Program-made: the position numbers and the translations under genes | The notes under the pieces: generated by a model | The model's database searches: none | Seen by the model: the letters and a program-made list of their open reading frames with translations, nothing else | Told to the model about the DNA's origin: nothing | Shown: positions 6,589 through 15,100 of the stretch, in pieces | Numbering within the stretch: the first letter of the stretch is position 1 | Layout: every line of letters starts with the position of its first letter | Source of the DNA: an uncultured Spirochaetia bacterium | GTDB taxonomy: Bacteria > Spirochaetota > UBA4802 > JAGODF01 | Assembly (NCBI GenBank): GCA_937967705.1 | Contig: CALCJG010000159.1 | Coordinates: 1-16,766 of the forward strand | Reading direction: 5' to 3' | DNA length: 16,766 bases

Positions 6589-9135
6589 ATGAGCATGAAG
6601 AACAAGAAACTCTCACTCCCGGGACTGATCCTGTCAGCTGCCCTGTGCATGGCGTACCTCCTTGTGCCGGACCCGAATCTCCTGCTGGCCCAGGGGGGCA
6701 AGGGGATAACAGTCAGCGGCAAGGTCTACAACAGTGCCAACGGAAAGCCCGTGGACATGGTAACCGTCGTCTTCGTGGAGGCCCGGCTGAAAACCTACAC
6801 AGACAGGAGCGGCTCCTACAGCATAGTACTGCCCGGGCCGGGCAACTATACAGTCCGCCTGCTCTCATCGGACCTCCAGTCCCGGAGCCTTAAACTCGAT
6901 GTAAAAGGCGACAGGACGCAGAACTTCTACCTTCAGCCCCGCACGGTCAAGGGCGCCGGACTGACCATCGAGGGGGAGCGGGACATACAGAAGGTGGGCC
7001 GCCACACCATGACCAAGAAAAACCTCAAGGAGGTGCCGGGCTCCTTCGGTGATTCCGTCAATGCCCTCACCTCCCTGCCCGGCGTCATACGCACCAACGG
7101 GTTTTTCGGGCCCCTGGTCATCCGGGGGGGAAATTTCCTGGCCAACAAGTACTTCATAGACGACATCCCCGTCTACAACCCGATGCACTTCGGGGGAATA
7201 CACTCGGTGATCAACAACAACCTGATCCGGGAGATCGACCTCTACGCCTCCGCCTTTCCCGCCCAGTACGGCTCGGCCAATTCCGCAATTATAGACATCA
7301 ACACCGTGGACAGCGTCAAGGAGTTCGGAGGGTATACCGACGTCGGGCTCATCTCCGCTTCGGCCCTCATCCAGGCGCCCATACTGAAGGACAAGACGGG
7401 ACAGGTCCATTTTGCCTCGCCCTACTACGTTCCGGAGGAGCAGAAGGATATGCAGAACGCCGGGTACGTCATCGCCTCCGGGCGGGTGGGATACCTGTCG
7501 ATCTTCATACCCTATATCGTCAAGGCCATCACCGGGGAAAAGCCCTCCGTGGTTCCCCAGTACTGGGATTATCAGACCAAGATGAAATACTATCTCAACA
7601 GCGACCATTCCATCACCCTCTTCTTCATGGGAAGCCACGATTACCTGAAGGTCCTGGACTCCAGCGACTTCATCAAGCCCGACGAGGGGGACGACCCGCT
7701 CCTGGTGGGGGCCAAATTCAAGGTCAACTGGACCTCCCACAGCCAAGGGATCTATTACACCTTCCAGCCCTCGGAAAAGTTCACCAACCGTCTCATGGCC
7801 TACAGCGCCCTGCTGCACTACTACACCTACCTGGACATTCCGGCGGAGGGGGTGGCGGATGCCTTCAAGGACATCCGGGTGAACAGCTATCCCTACATCT
7901 ACGGAGCCAAGGACCGGTTCAAACTGGAGGTCATCAAGAAACATTTCGATCTCTCCGGCGGTTTTGAGTACACCTACTACCATTTCAAGGCCAAGGGAAA
8001 GACCATCATGAACACGACGCAGAGCGAGGACTTCAACCTCGCCGATCCCAACCTGCATACCGCCGTCCCCCTGGACATCACGGTTACGAACTACACCCTG
8101 GGGGGATACGGGGAGATGAAGGCCCGCTGGTTCGGGTTCACCCTGGTCCCCGGAGTGCGGGCTGAGTATTTCAAACGAACCGGGCAGTCCATCGTGGACC
8201 CCCGGGGAATGATCAGCTACGAATTGCCCACGGAGACGACCCTCTCCCTGGCGGGGGGCCAGTACAGCTATTTCTTCCAGACCAACCCCTTCCTCTTCTC
8301 GGAGGCGCCCCAGGTTACCGCCCTGGGCAAGGAGCTCAAGCCGGAGCGGGCCATACACCGCCTGGCGGGGATAGAGCAGAAGCTGGGGCTCTTCGTCGTC
8401 AAGACCGAGGCTTTCTACAACAGTTTCCGGGACCTGGCCGAGGGCTATTCCCATTACCAGCCCGACGGGACGCGGCTGGACGGCATGAGCACGGGACAGA
8501 TCCGCGCCAAGGGATTTGAGATCATGATCCGCAAGGATCAGCGTGAGAACGAGCTGGGGCTCTTCGGGTGGACCAATTACACCTACACCCGGTCCCGGCA
8601 CAAATCCGGGCTGCCCACGGAGGCCGGCCTCTACGGAATCACAGCCAATCAGGTGGGCGACCCCTACGGCGATCAGTGGACCAATTACCAGTACGAGCAG
8701 CGCCACGCCTTTAAAACGGTGCTGGGCTACAGCTTCAAGACCCAGAATTTCCGCGGCAAGCACACCCTGAGCGGCAAGTTTCAGTACTACACCTCCACGC
8801 CCTACACTCCCATCACCGGGGCCAAGAGGGACGACCAGTATTCCCTAACGCATCCCGGCAAGGAGCGCTGGACGGCCAGTACCGGCTATCCCTACTCCGC
8901 CTATTTCGAAAACGATCACCGGCTGGACGTGCGCTACAGCTACACACGCTACTATTCCTGGGGATACGTCAGCTGGTACGTGGAGGTGCTGAACATCTAC
9001 AATCACGTTCCCAAAAATTCGATGAAATGGGACTATCGCTATCCCTACAGCGACACCAACCCGGAGATCAAAAAGGATACGGAAAATCCCATCATGGGGA
9101 TCATCCCCAATTTCGGCGTAGAAGTGAAATTTTAA
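6589..9135 (+). CDS. TonB-dependent outer-membrane receptor with N-terminal carboxypeptidase-regulatory-like domain
   Basis: This is a predicted 22-strand barrel with 848 residues. A signal peptide (about 1-35, ending LLLAQ) is followed by a beta-sandwich like the CarboxypepD_reg domain (about 40-118: VSGKVYNSANGKPVD, then a DRSGSYSIVLPGPGNYTVRL turn). Next comes a possible TonB box around L125 (LTIEGE), then the plug (about 140-240) with SVNALTSLPGVIRTNG, the VIRGG motif (R179), YFIDDIPVYNP and the conserved AQYGSANSAIIDI end. The remainder is aromatic-rich alternating strands, ending in GVEVKF with C-terminal Phe, the usual barrel-assembly signal. No SusD-like partner is encoded nearby. The substrate cannot be deduced; metal chelates, vitamin B12 or small glycans are all possible. 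ATG 6589 and ATG 6595 are both acceptable starts, preceded by two AAGG sequences. It lies 10 bp after tonB and 25 bp before the first lipoprotein gene. Confidence 0.92.
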   Translation: MSMKNKKLSLPGLILSAALCMAYLLVPDPNLLLAQGGKGITVSGKVYNSANGKPVDMVTVVFVEARLKTYTDRSGSYSIVLPGPGNYTVRLLSSDLQSRSLKLDVKGDRTQNFYLQPRTVKGAGLTIEGERDIQKVGRHTMTKKNLKEVPGSFGDSVNALTSLPGVIRTNGFFGPLVIRGGNFLANKYFIDDIPVYNPMHFGGIHSVINNNLIREIDLYASAFPAQYGSANSAIIDINTVDSVKEFGGYTDVGLISASALIQAPILKDKTGQVHFASPYYVPEEQKDMQNAGYVIASGRVGYLSIFIPYIVKAITGEKPSVVPQYWDYQTKMKYYLNSDHSITLFFMGSHDYLKVLDSSDFIKPDEGDDPLLVGAKFKVNWTSHSQGIYYTFQPSEKFTNRLMAYSALLHYYTYLDIPAEGVADAFKDIRVNSYPYIYGAKDRFKLEVIKKHFDLSGGFEYTYYHFKAKGKTIMNTTQSEDFNLADPNLHTAVPLDITVTNYTLGGYGEMKARWFGFTLVPGVRAEYFKRTGQSIVDPRGMISYELPTETTLSLAGGQYSYFFQTNPFLFSEAPQVTALGKELKPERAIHRLAGIEQKLGLFVVKTEAFYNSFRDLAEGYSHYQPDGTRLDGMSTGQIRAKGFEIMIRKDQRENELGLFGWTNYTYTRSRHKSGLPTEAGLYGITANQVGDPYGDQWTNYQYEQRHAFKTVLGYSFKTQNFRGKHTLSGKFQYYTSTPYTPITGAKRDDQYSLTHPGKERWTASTGYPYSAYFENDHRLDVRYSYTRYYSWGYVSWYVEVLNIYNHVPKNSMKWDYRYPYSDTNPEIKKDTENPIMGIIPNFGVEVKF

Positions 9136-9148
9136 CTTTTTGGAAAAC

Positions 9149-9154
9149 AAGGAG
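9149..9154 (+). promoter_or_regulatory. ribosome binding site that fixes the start of the first small lipoprotein
   Basis: AAGGAG with a 6-nt spacer to ATG 9161. It overrules the upstream in-frame TTG at 9140, which would put charged residues before the signal peptide. Confidence 0.75.
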
Positions 9155-9160
9155 CGAGTC

Positions 9161-9568
9161 ATGACAATAAGAATGAAGATACTGCCCGTCACCGTCCTCT
9201 CCGCCGCACTCCTGCTGGTCACGGCCTGCAGCACATCACCCATCTGCCTTACCCCCTCCACGACCCCCCTGCAGGGAAAGGTGGTGGAGAAGAAGCTCGG
9301 CAAGGCGGAGGGAACCGACAGCGCCTTCTCCTTCCTGGGTCTCTGGATGTGGGGCCGCCCCGACATCGAGAGGGCCCTCAAGGAAGCGGTTGCGCAAAAG
9401 GGGGGCGACGCGCTGATCGACGTGCACTGCTACGAGACCTACCGCTGGTTCGTTCTCTTCGGCGTCACCACCTTCCGCATCGAGGGGGAGGCCGTCAAGC
9501 TGGGCACGCCCCCGGCGGATACCGGCATCATAAAGGGAAAGGGTAAAAAATCCCGAAGGCAGAGGTGA
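9161..9568 (+). CDS. small lipoprotein, first of a related pair
   Basis: Family not recognised. The protein has 135 residues from ATG 9161. The signal MTIRMKILPVTVLSAALLLVTAC places the lipidated residue at Cys23; the residues after it lack Asp at +2, which would favour the outer membrane under the Escherichia coli rule. The mature part has GTDSAFSFLGLWMWGRPDI, a short helix (ERALKEAVAQKGGDAL) and two hydrophobic strands (RWFVLFGVTTFRIEGEAV), then a basic tail ending KGKGKKSRRQR. The next gene repeats this plan, so the two arose by duplication. The helix-GGD-strand arrangement recalls small TRL-like or DUF-type lipoproteins, but the identity is not certain. It sits in the operon 25 bp after the receptor gene, suggesting a periplasmic or outer-membrane accessory. 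Confidence 0.85.
   Translation: MTIRMKILPVTVLSAALLLVTACSTSPICLTPSTTPLQGKVVEKKLGKAEGTDSAFSFLGLWMWGRPDIERALKEAVAQKGGDALIDVHCYETYRWFVLFGVTTFRIEGEAVKLGTPPADTGIIKGKGKKSRRQR
9562..9568 (+). promoter_or_regulatory. ribosome binding site that fixes the start of the second small lipoprotein
   Basis: GAGGTGA, nearly complementary to the 16S rRNA tail, overlaps the stop of the preceding gene. It is best spaced to ATG 9573 and too near the GTG at 9570. Confidence 0.7.
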
Positions 9569-9572
9569 TGTG

Positions 9573-9935
9573 ATGAAAGGGAAAGATTTGCTTGCCGTGT
9601 CGGCCCTGCTGATCCTCTGCACCGCCGCCGGATGCCTGCGCCTGCAGCGCCACCCGGGGGGTGTGAGTCCCTCGGCCTATCCCATGAAGGCGGAAAAATA
9701 CACGGTGCTGGAGGAGATACGGGGGGAGAGCAGCAGTTTTCACCTCTTCTGGTTCATCCCGGTAACCCGGAGGGCCACCCTGCAGGAGGCGGTGTCCAAC
9801 GCGATTCACGAAAAGGCCGGGGACAACCTGGTGGAGATATCCTGGTGGCGCGAGCGGCATTACTGGATTGTGGGGACGGTGGATCTCTATGTCGTCAAGG
9901 GAAAGGTGGTCAAATACAAGAACGAGGAGGAGTGA
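9573..9935 (+). CDS. small lipoprotein, second of a related pair
   Basis: Family not recognised. The protein has 120 residues with a clear lipobox (CTAAGC, Cys21). The mature part aligns with the preceding lipoprotein without large gaps. GESSSFHLFWFIPVTRRATLQEA matches GTDSAFSFLGLWMWGRPDIERAL in position. HEKAGDNLVEI matches AQKGGDALIDV, and HYWIVGTVDLYVVKGKVVKY matches RWFVLFGVTTFRIEGEAVKL. The shared points are G-x-S-x-F, K-(A/G)-G-D-x-L, the W before the strands, and G-x-VK at the end. It lacks the first copy's long basic tail. It begins 4 bp after the preceding stop and closes the operon; the opposing ftsK stop is 9 bp away. Function inferred only from context: an accessory of the TonB-dependent system. 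Confidence 0.85.
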   Translation: MKGKDLLAVSALLILCTAAGCLRLQRHPGGVSPSAYPMKAEKYTVLEEIRGESSSFHLFWFIPVTRRATLQEAVSNAIHEKAGDNLVEISWWRERHYWIVGTVDLYVVKGKVVKYKNEEE

Positions 9936-9944
9936 TCCCCTCCG

Positions 9945-12542
9945 TCAGATGAAGACCTCCCGGGGCTTGCTGCCCTGCTGCGGCCCCACGTATCCCCGGT
10001 CCTCCATCAGCTCGATGATCCGCGCCGCCCGATTGTACCCGATGCTGAGCCGCCTCTGCAGATAGGAAGCGGAGGCCTTTTTGGTCTCTTCCACGATCTT
10101 GAGAGCCTCCACGAAGAGGGCGTCGTCGAAGTCGTCGTCGCTGTCCTCCTCTTCCGAGGAGAAGAGGCTCTGCTCGATGTCTATGTAGGCGGGCTTGGCC
10201 ATCTTGCGCAGGTGCTGCACGATTCGGATGATCTCGTCCTCGGAGATGAAAGCCCCCTGCACGCGCACCGGGAAGGAGCTGGTGGGCGACTGATAGAGCA
10301 TGTCCCCCTTGCCCAGGAGTTTTTCCGCCCCGTTCTGATCGATGATGGTGCGTGAGTCCGTCTTCTGGGCCACCTGGAAGGCAATACGCGCCGGGAAATT
10401 GGCCTTGATGATCCCCGTGATGACGTCCACCGAGGGCCGCTGTGTGGCCAGCACCAGGTGAATCCCCACGGCCCGGGCCTTCTGGGCGATGCGTGTGATG
10501 TATCCCTCGATCTCCTTTGCCGCCACCATCATCAAATCCGCCAGCTCGTCCATGATGACGACTATGTAGGGCAGACGCTCCCGCTCGTTGCCGTGGCGCG
10601 CCACCTTCTCGTTGTACTTGTCGATGTCCCTGGTGTTGAGTTCCGCCAGCAGCCTGTAGCGGCGCTCCATCTCGAACATGGCCCACTTGAGCGCCTTGGG
10701 CGCCACATGAGGTTCCGTGATGACCGGCGTGAGTATATGGGGAAGCCCGTTGTACAGCTGCAGTTCAACCATTTTTGGATCAACCATGATGAAACGGACG
10801 TAATTGGGATCGTAGTTGTAGACGAGGCTGGATATGATGGCGTTTACGCAGACCGATTTGCCCGATCCCGTAGCCCCGGCGATCAGCAGATGCGGAAGCT
10901 TCTTGAGATCCAGCGTAACGGGCCTTCCCAGTATGTCCTCTCCCAGGGCCACCTTGAGCCGCCCCGTCTGAGCCTGGTACTCCGGGGACTTGATGATGTC
11001 CCCCATGGTCACCATCTCCCGAATCAGGTTGGGAACCTCCACGCCGACGGCCGACTTGCCCGGAATGGGGGCCACGATTCGCACCCGGGAGGCCGCCAGG
11101 GCCATGGCGATGTCGTCCGCCAGCGCCACGATCTTGTTTACCTTGATGCCCGGCGCAATCTGCATCTCGTAGAGGGTGATGACCGGTCCCCGGTTCACGT
11201 TGACCACCCGGGACTCAATTCCGAAATCCCCCAGCGTCCTTACCAGCAGCTCCGAGTTGCGGCGTATTTCGTTCTTCCAGCTCTCCGTGTCGGCGGTGGC
11301 GGACATGTCCAGGTAATTTACTGGTATTATGTATTCCTCGTTGATGGGTATGTCGAAGAAGACCTTGTCGATCTCGCTGTAGCCCGCGGACTCGTCTTCC
11401 ACCACGGGATTTCGGCGGGACACCGCCGCGGCCGTTTCTCTTCCGCACCGGTTGAGGCTTTTCTCGAAATCCTCCTCCACCTCATCGGGTGCATCTTCTT
11501 CCTCCTCGGTAAAGACCGCCGTCAGGGGCTCCCCCTTCCGATCAACGCGCTCCTCGGCGTCCAGGCTCCGGATCCGTCCCACCTTGACAGCGTCCAGTAT
11601 CTCCGGCTCCACAGGCTCCTCATCCGGCATGATCTCCGCGATGGATTCCCGCACCGCCCCGTCATAAACGAAGAGCGTCTCGTCGGGCCGGGACTCCAGG
11701 GCCCGGTAACCGGTCACGGTGTAGTCCTCTTCCTCCCGGGCAAGGGTATCCAGGCTTCGGACGTCATCCCCTCCGGAATCCGATGCGGGAACGTCCAATC
11801 CCGTGTAGACCGGATTGACCAGGGGAAGCATCTTAGGTATGTCCGTCAGGGGCACCTCCCCGAAACGGTCCATCCTGTTCTGAACGGGTATCTTCTTTTT
11901 AGTAATCCAGGGCATGCGGCCCCGGGCGCGGGCATGGATCGCCTCCTCCAGGTTGTTGCGCGGGGCGCTGCGCTTTAGCCGCCAGGCATCGTACCGCCCG
12001 CGGAGACGGACCCAGAGCTCTTCCCCCCGCCGGCTGGACCGGCCGGAATCGATGAGGGCCGAAACGGACAGGGACCCCAGCAGGATGAGTCCCACCAGGT
12101 TGAGTATGATGACAATGAGATAGGCGCCGGTTTTCCCCAGCAGTTCCCGGAAAAAACCGGAAAGATAGAGCCCGATGAATCCCCCGGCGTACTGCGGTAT
12201 GTTCACGGCATAGGGCAGGGCGATAAGGGCGGAAGTGGTCACCAGCAGCAGGGCCAGGGAAAAGATCTTCTCCAGGGACGAGAGGACGTCCCCCTTCCTC
12301 AGCAGGCTCCAGCCCGAAAGGAAGGCGATGGGAATGAGCAGATAGGAGGAATAGCCGAAGGCCGTCCTGAGGAAATGGCTGATGAGCGCCCCGAAGGGCC
12401 CGATGAGGTTCTCCACCGGCGCGTTCCTCCCCAGCAGGTCATAATCGTTGAGACCGTAGCTGGCCAGGGCGAGCAGCGTGATAAGACCGGAGAGCAGGAC
12501 CAGAATCCCCGTGATTTCCTGATACTTTTTATCCTTAAACAC
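9945..12542 (-). CDS. ftsK: FtsK/SpoIIIE-family DNA translocase
   Basis: This septum-located motor pumps chromosome DNA and activates dimer resolution. It has 865 residues. Four membrane helices (within about 8-165) precede an acidic, poorly ordered linker (about 170-385) rich in Glu and Asp. The alpha/beta motor carries Walker A GATGSGKS (556-563, K562) and Walker B IVVIMDELADLM. It also carries the arginine-rich QKARAVGIHLVLATQRPSVD segment. The C-terminal winged-helix gamma domain (about 795-865) is KKASASYLQRRLSIGYNRAARIIELMEDRGYVGP, the part that reads polarity sequences. It starts at GTG 12542-12540 preceded by GGGAGG; the family usually begins with ATG, so this is a minor deviation. 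It is the last gene of the dut-rnj-uppP-ftsK run, 58 bp after uppP. Length is close to SpoIIIE (787) and much shorter than Escherichia coli FtsK because the linker is small. Confidence 0.97.
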   Translation of the reverse strand: MFKDKKYQEITGILVLLSGLITLLALASYGLNDYDLLGRNAPVENLIGPFGALISHFLRTAFGYSSYLLIPIAFLSGWSLLRKGDVLSSLEKIFSLALLLVTTSALIALPYAVNIPQYAGGFIGLYLSGFFRELLGKTGAYLIVIILNLVGLILLGSLSVSALIDSGRSSRRGEELWVRLRGRYDAWRLKRSAPRNNLEEAIHARARGRMPWITKKKIPVQNRMDRFGEVPLTDIPKMLPLVNPVYTGLDVPASDSGGDDVRSLDTLAREEEDYTVTGYRALESRPDETLFVYDGAVRESIAEIMPDEEPVEPEILDAVKVGRIRSLDAEERVDRKGEPLTAVFTEEEEDAPDEVEEDFEKSLNRCGRETAAAVSRRNPVVEDESAGYSEIDKVFFDIPINEEYIIPVNYLDMSATADTESWKNEIRRNSELLVRTLGDFGIESRVVNVNRGPVITLYEMQIAPGIKVNKIVALADDIAMALAASRVRIVAPIPGKSAVGVEVPNLIREMVTMGDIIKSPEYQAQTGRLKVALGEDILGRPVTLDLKKLPHLLIAGATGSGKSVCVNAIISSLVYNYDPNYVRFIMVDPKMVELQLYNGLPHILTPVITEPHVAPKALKWAMFEMERRYRLLAELNTRDIDKYNEKVARHGNERERLPYIVVIMDELADLMMVAAKEIEGYITRIAQKARAVGIHLVLATQRPSVDVITGIIKANFPARIAFQVAQKTDSRTIIDQNGAEKLLGKGDMLYQSPTSSFPVRVQGAFISEDEIIRIVQHLRKMAKPAYIDIEQSLFSSEEEDSDDDFDDALFVEALKIVEETKKASASYLQRRLSIGYNRAARIIELMEDRGYVGPQQGSKPREVFI

Positions 12543-12600
12543 CAGAATCCTCCCTTAACATCTCTACGACGGGCCCGGTCTCCGCGGCAGCAGCCGGTGT

Positions 12601-13443
12601 TCAGGAGGCAAACCCCAGGAGAAACACCAGCCCGGCGGCGCCCAGGGCCGAGGTGTAATACCCGAACACATCCAGCCGGATCTTCTTTACCATCACGATC
12701 AGGAGCCTCAGGGAAAAGAGGGCCACCACGATCGTCAGGGCCATCACCAGGGCAATCAGGGCGATGTGCTCCAGGGGCAATCCCCTCTTGACGACCTTCA
12801 CCGTTTCCAGAAGCCCCGCTCCGCCGATGACCGGCAGGGCCATCAGAAAGGAAAACTTGGCCGCCTCCTCCGGCTCCAGACCGGACAAGAACCCGCCGGT
12901 GATGGTCATCCCGGAGCGTGAAATGCCCGGCAGAATGGCCGCCGCCTGAAACAAACCGACCAGGAGAGACCTCCCCAGGCCTATCTCCTCTAATTTTCGG
13001 CTGTTCAGGGGGATTTTCTTAGTAGATATCAGGATGATTCCGTTGATTATGAGCAGAACGCAGACGGTCACGGGAGAGCCGAAAAGCCGCTCGATGGCGT
13101 CATTGAAGAGAACCCCGATGATCCCCGCCGGCAGACAGGCCGCCAGGATGTAGCCGGTCTTTTTCATCGCCGGCGAGCGGAAATCCCTCTTCCCCAGGGA
13201 GCCGAAAAACTCAACGATCAGGGCCGCCAGGTCCTTCCGCAGAAATATGACCACCGCGATGAGGGTCGCCACGTGGAGGATGACGTTGACGAAAAGCACG
13301 AGGTTCTCCCCCATCCCCTTGAGGGCTTCGCGGAAGAAGGGGATGTTTTCCAGGAGGGCCAGATGGCCGGAGGAGGAAACGGGCAGAAATTCCGCCACTC
13401 CCTGGACGATGCCCAGGGTCATGAGGACGATCAGGAGATTCAT
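12601..13443 (-). CDS. uppP: undecaprenyl-diphosphatase (BacA/UppP)
   Basis: This inner-membrane enzyme removes a phosphate from undecaprenyl diphosphate, recycling the lipid carrier of peptidoglycan and O-antigen synthesis; overproduction gives bacitracin resistance in other species. It has 280 residues, close to the family's 265-280. Both signature regions are present: GVAEFLPVSSSGH at 15-27 (E18 and the serine cluster) and PGISRSG at 172-178 (R176), corresponding to the conserved Glu-rich and Arg motifs. Seven to eight hydrophobic segments are visible. ATG 13443-13441 follows AGAGG with a 6-nt spacer. The start comes one base after the rnj stop (TGA-T-ATG), so expression is coupled to RNase J. 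Confidence 0.97.
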   Translation of the reverse strand: MNLLIVLMTLGIVQGVAEFLPVSSSGHLALLENIPFFREALKGMGENLVLFVNVILHVATLIAVVIFLRKDLAALIVEFFGSLGKRDFRSPAMKKTGYILAACLPAGIIGVLFNDAIERLFGSPVTVCVLLIINGIILISTKKIPLNSRKLEEIGLGRSLLVGLFQAAAILPGISRSGMTITGGFLSGLEPEEAAKFSFLMALPVIGGAGLLETVKVVKRGLPLEHIALIALVMALTIVVALFSLRLLIVMVKKIRLDVFGYYTSALGAAGLVFLLGFAS

Positions 13444-13444
13444 A

Positions 13445-15100
13445 TCAAACCTCTAATATCAGGATTTCGATGAGGGGATTCCTTCGGGTGAGCTTGTTGA
13501 GATAGGTCTTCAGGCTTTTTCGCAGGAATCCGGATATCTCTCTGGCGGATAAACCATCTCCCAGCACTTTGTCAAGCTGTTCTTCAATATCCTCCCGGAT
13601 CTGCTGCAGCAGGCGCACATTGGCGCTGTCCACGATCCCCCGGCTGACGACCTCCGGACCGCCCGCCAGCCGTCCCCGGGACATGATCAGTGTCACGAAG
13701 AGTATACCCTCGGTCGCCAGAACGTGCCGGTCCCGGATGAGACCGCTGTCCAGGTTGCCGATGTCGCCGCTGTCCACAAATATGTTGCCCGGATTGAGAT
13801 GGCCGGTGATGTCGAAGCTCCGGGAGGTCATCTCGATGATCTGCCCGTTCTCCGCCAGGATGATCCGCGAGCCCTTGATCTTCAGGGATTCCGCCAGCCG
13901 TGCATGGGCCTTGAGCATCTTGAACTCCCCGTGTATCGGCATGAAGAAGCGCGGCTTCGTGAGGGAGAGAATCAGTTTAAGCTCCTCCTGGGAACCGTGC
14001 CCGGAGACGTGTATGTCCTCGTCCTGTTCGTAATAGACGTCGGCGCCCATGCGCATCAGGGAGTTGATGACGTTGTTGACCATTCTCTCGTTGCCGGGGA
14101 TCACCGAGGCGGTGATAACCACCGTGTCCCCCTCCCCCGCGCTGAAATGCTTGTGGGTCCCGCTCGCCATGCGGGCCAGGGCGGACATCGGCTCCCCCTG
14201 CGTTCCGGTGCAGATGACCACCTGTTTCTTCGAAGGAATGCGCGAGGCCTCTTTCACGTCGATGAGCATCTCCTCCCGGAATTTGAGGCAGTCCAGCTCC
14301 CGGGCGATGTCTATGTTCTTCTGCATGGTGATCCCCGAGACGATCACCTTTCGATTGTAGCGCTGTGCAGCGTCCAAGACCTGCTGAATGCGGTTGATGT
14401 TGGAGGCGAAGGAGGCCACGATGATCCTCCCTTTGGAAGAGGAGAAGATGTCGATCAGCTTTCCGCTCAGGACGCTCTCGGACCGGGTAAAACCGGAGCG
14501 CTCGGCGTTGGTGCTGTCGGACATCAGAAGGAGGACCCCCTTCTCCCCGTACTCCGCGAAGCGGTGAAGGTCCGTCACCATGCCGTCGACGGGGGAAAAA
14601 TCGATCTTGAAATCCCCGGTGTGAATGACCGTTCCCAGGGGCGTCCCTATCGCCAGGGCCACGCCGTCGATGATGGAGTGGTTGACCTGCAGGAACTCCA
14701 CAACGAAGGTCCCGATATGCACCACGTCCCGGGGGGATATCTCCGTCAGGACCGGCATCTCCCGCGGCGGCTTTTCCTGGAGGCGGCTCTGTATCAGCCC
14801 CAGAGTCAACCGGGTGGCGTATATCGGCGCATTCACCTCCTGAAGCAGGTAGGGGATGGCCCCGATATGGTCTTCGTGCCCGTGGGTCACCAGGATGGCC
14901 CTGACCCGGTGGCGGTTCCGCACCACGTAGGAAAAGTCCGGGATCAGAAAATCGATCCCCGGCTGCTCGTCCGTGGGAAACATGATCCCGCAGTCCACGA
15001 TGATGAGGTCGTCCACGTATTCGAAGACGGTCATGTTCTTCCCTATGGCACCCAGTCCGCCAAGGGGGATGATCTTGAGTTTATCCTTATCCTGAGTCAT
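13445..15100 (-). CDS. rnj: ribonuclease J
   Basis: This metallo-beta-lactamase/beta-CASP exo- and endoribonuclease processes rRNA and degrades mRNA. It has 551 residues, the usual length. The zinc site is complete: H73, H75, D77 and H78 in [10 protein letters not shown]141 in QVNHSI, D163 in HTGDFKID, and a late His in [10 protein letters not shown]. The beta-CASP region begins around [16 protein letters not shown] and the C-terminal dimerisation part ends [13 protein letters not shown]. Start ATG overlaps the dut stop by four bases (ATGA), with no Shine-Dalgarno sequence just upstream, so reinitiation from dut is likely. It is followed immediately by uppP. RNase J is widespread in Firmicutes, Spirochaetes, delta-type proteobacteria and others; this narrows the host only slightly. 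Confidence 0.97.
   Translation of the reverse strand: MTQDKDKLKIIPLGGLGAIGKNMTVFEYVDDLIIVDCGIMFPTDEQPGIDFLIPDFSYVVRNRHRVRAILVTHGHEDHIGAIPYLLQEVNAPIYATRLTLGLIQSRLQEKPPREMPVLTEISPRDVVHIGTFVVEFLQVNHSIIDGVALAIGTPLGTVIHTGDFKIDFSPVDGMVTDLHRFAEYGEKGVLLLMSDSTNAERSGFTRSESVLSGKLIDIFSSSKGRIIVASFASNINRIQQVLDAAQRYNRKVIVSGITMQKNIDIARELDCLKFREEMLIDVKEASRIPSKKQVVICTGTQGEPMSALARMASGTHKHFSAGEGDTVVITASVIPGNERMVNNVINSLMRMGADVYYEQDEDIHVSGHGSQEELKLILSLTKPRFFMPIHGEFKMLKAHARLAESLKIKGSRIILAENGQIIEMTSRSFDITGHLNPGNIFVDSGDIGNLDSGLIRDRHVLATEGILFVTLIMSRGRLAGGPEVVSRGIVDSANVRLLQQIREDIEEQLDKVLGDGLSAREISGFLRKSLKTYLNKLTRRNPLIEILILEV

Noticed and set aside
6865..8763. 632-codon frame antisense to the receptor gene
   Set aside because: Long antisense frames are expected in GC-rich genes; the product shows no motif, while the sense frame has plug, barrel and signal sequence.
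10458..11978. 506-codon frame antisense to ftsK
   Set aside because: Same reason: the sense strand has complete FtsK motor motifs; the antisense product has low-complexity His/Gly/Arg content.
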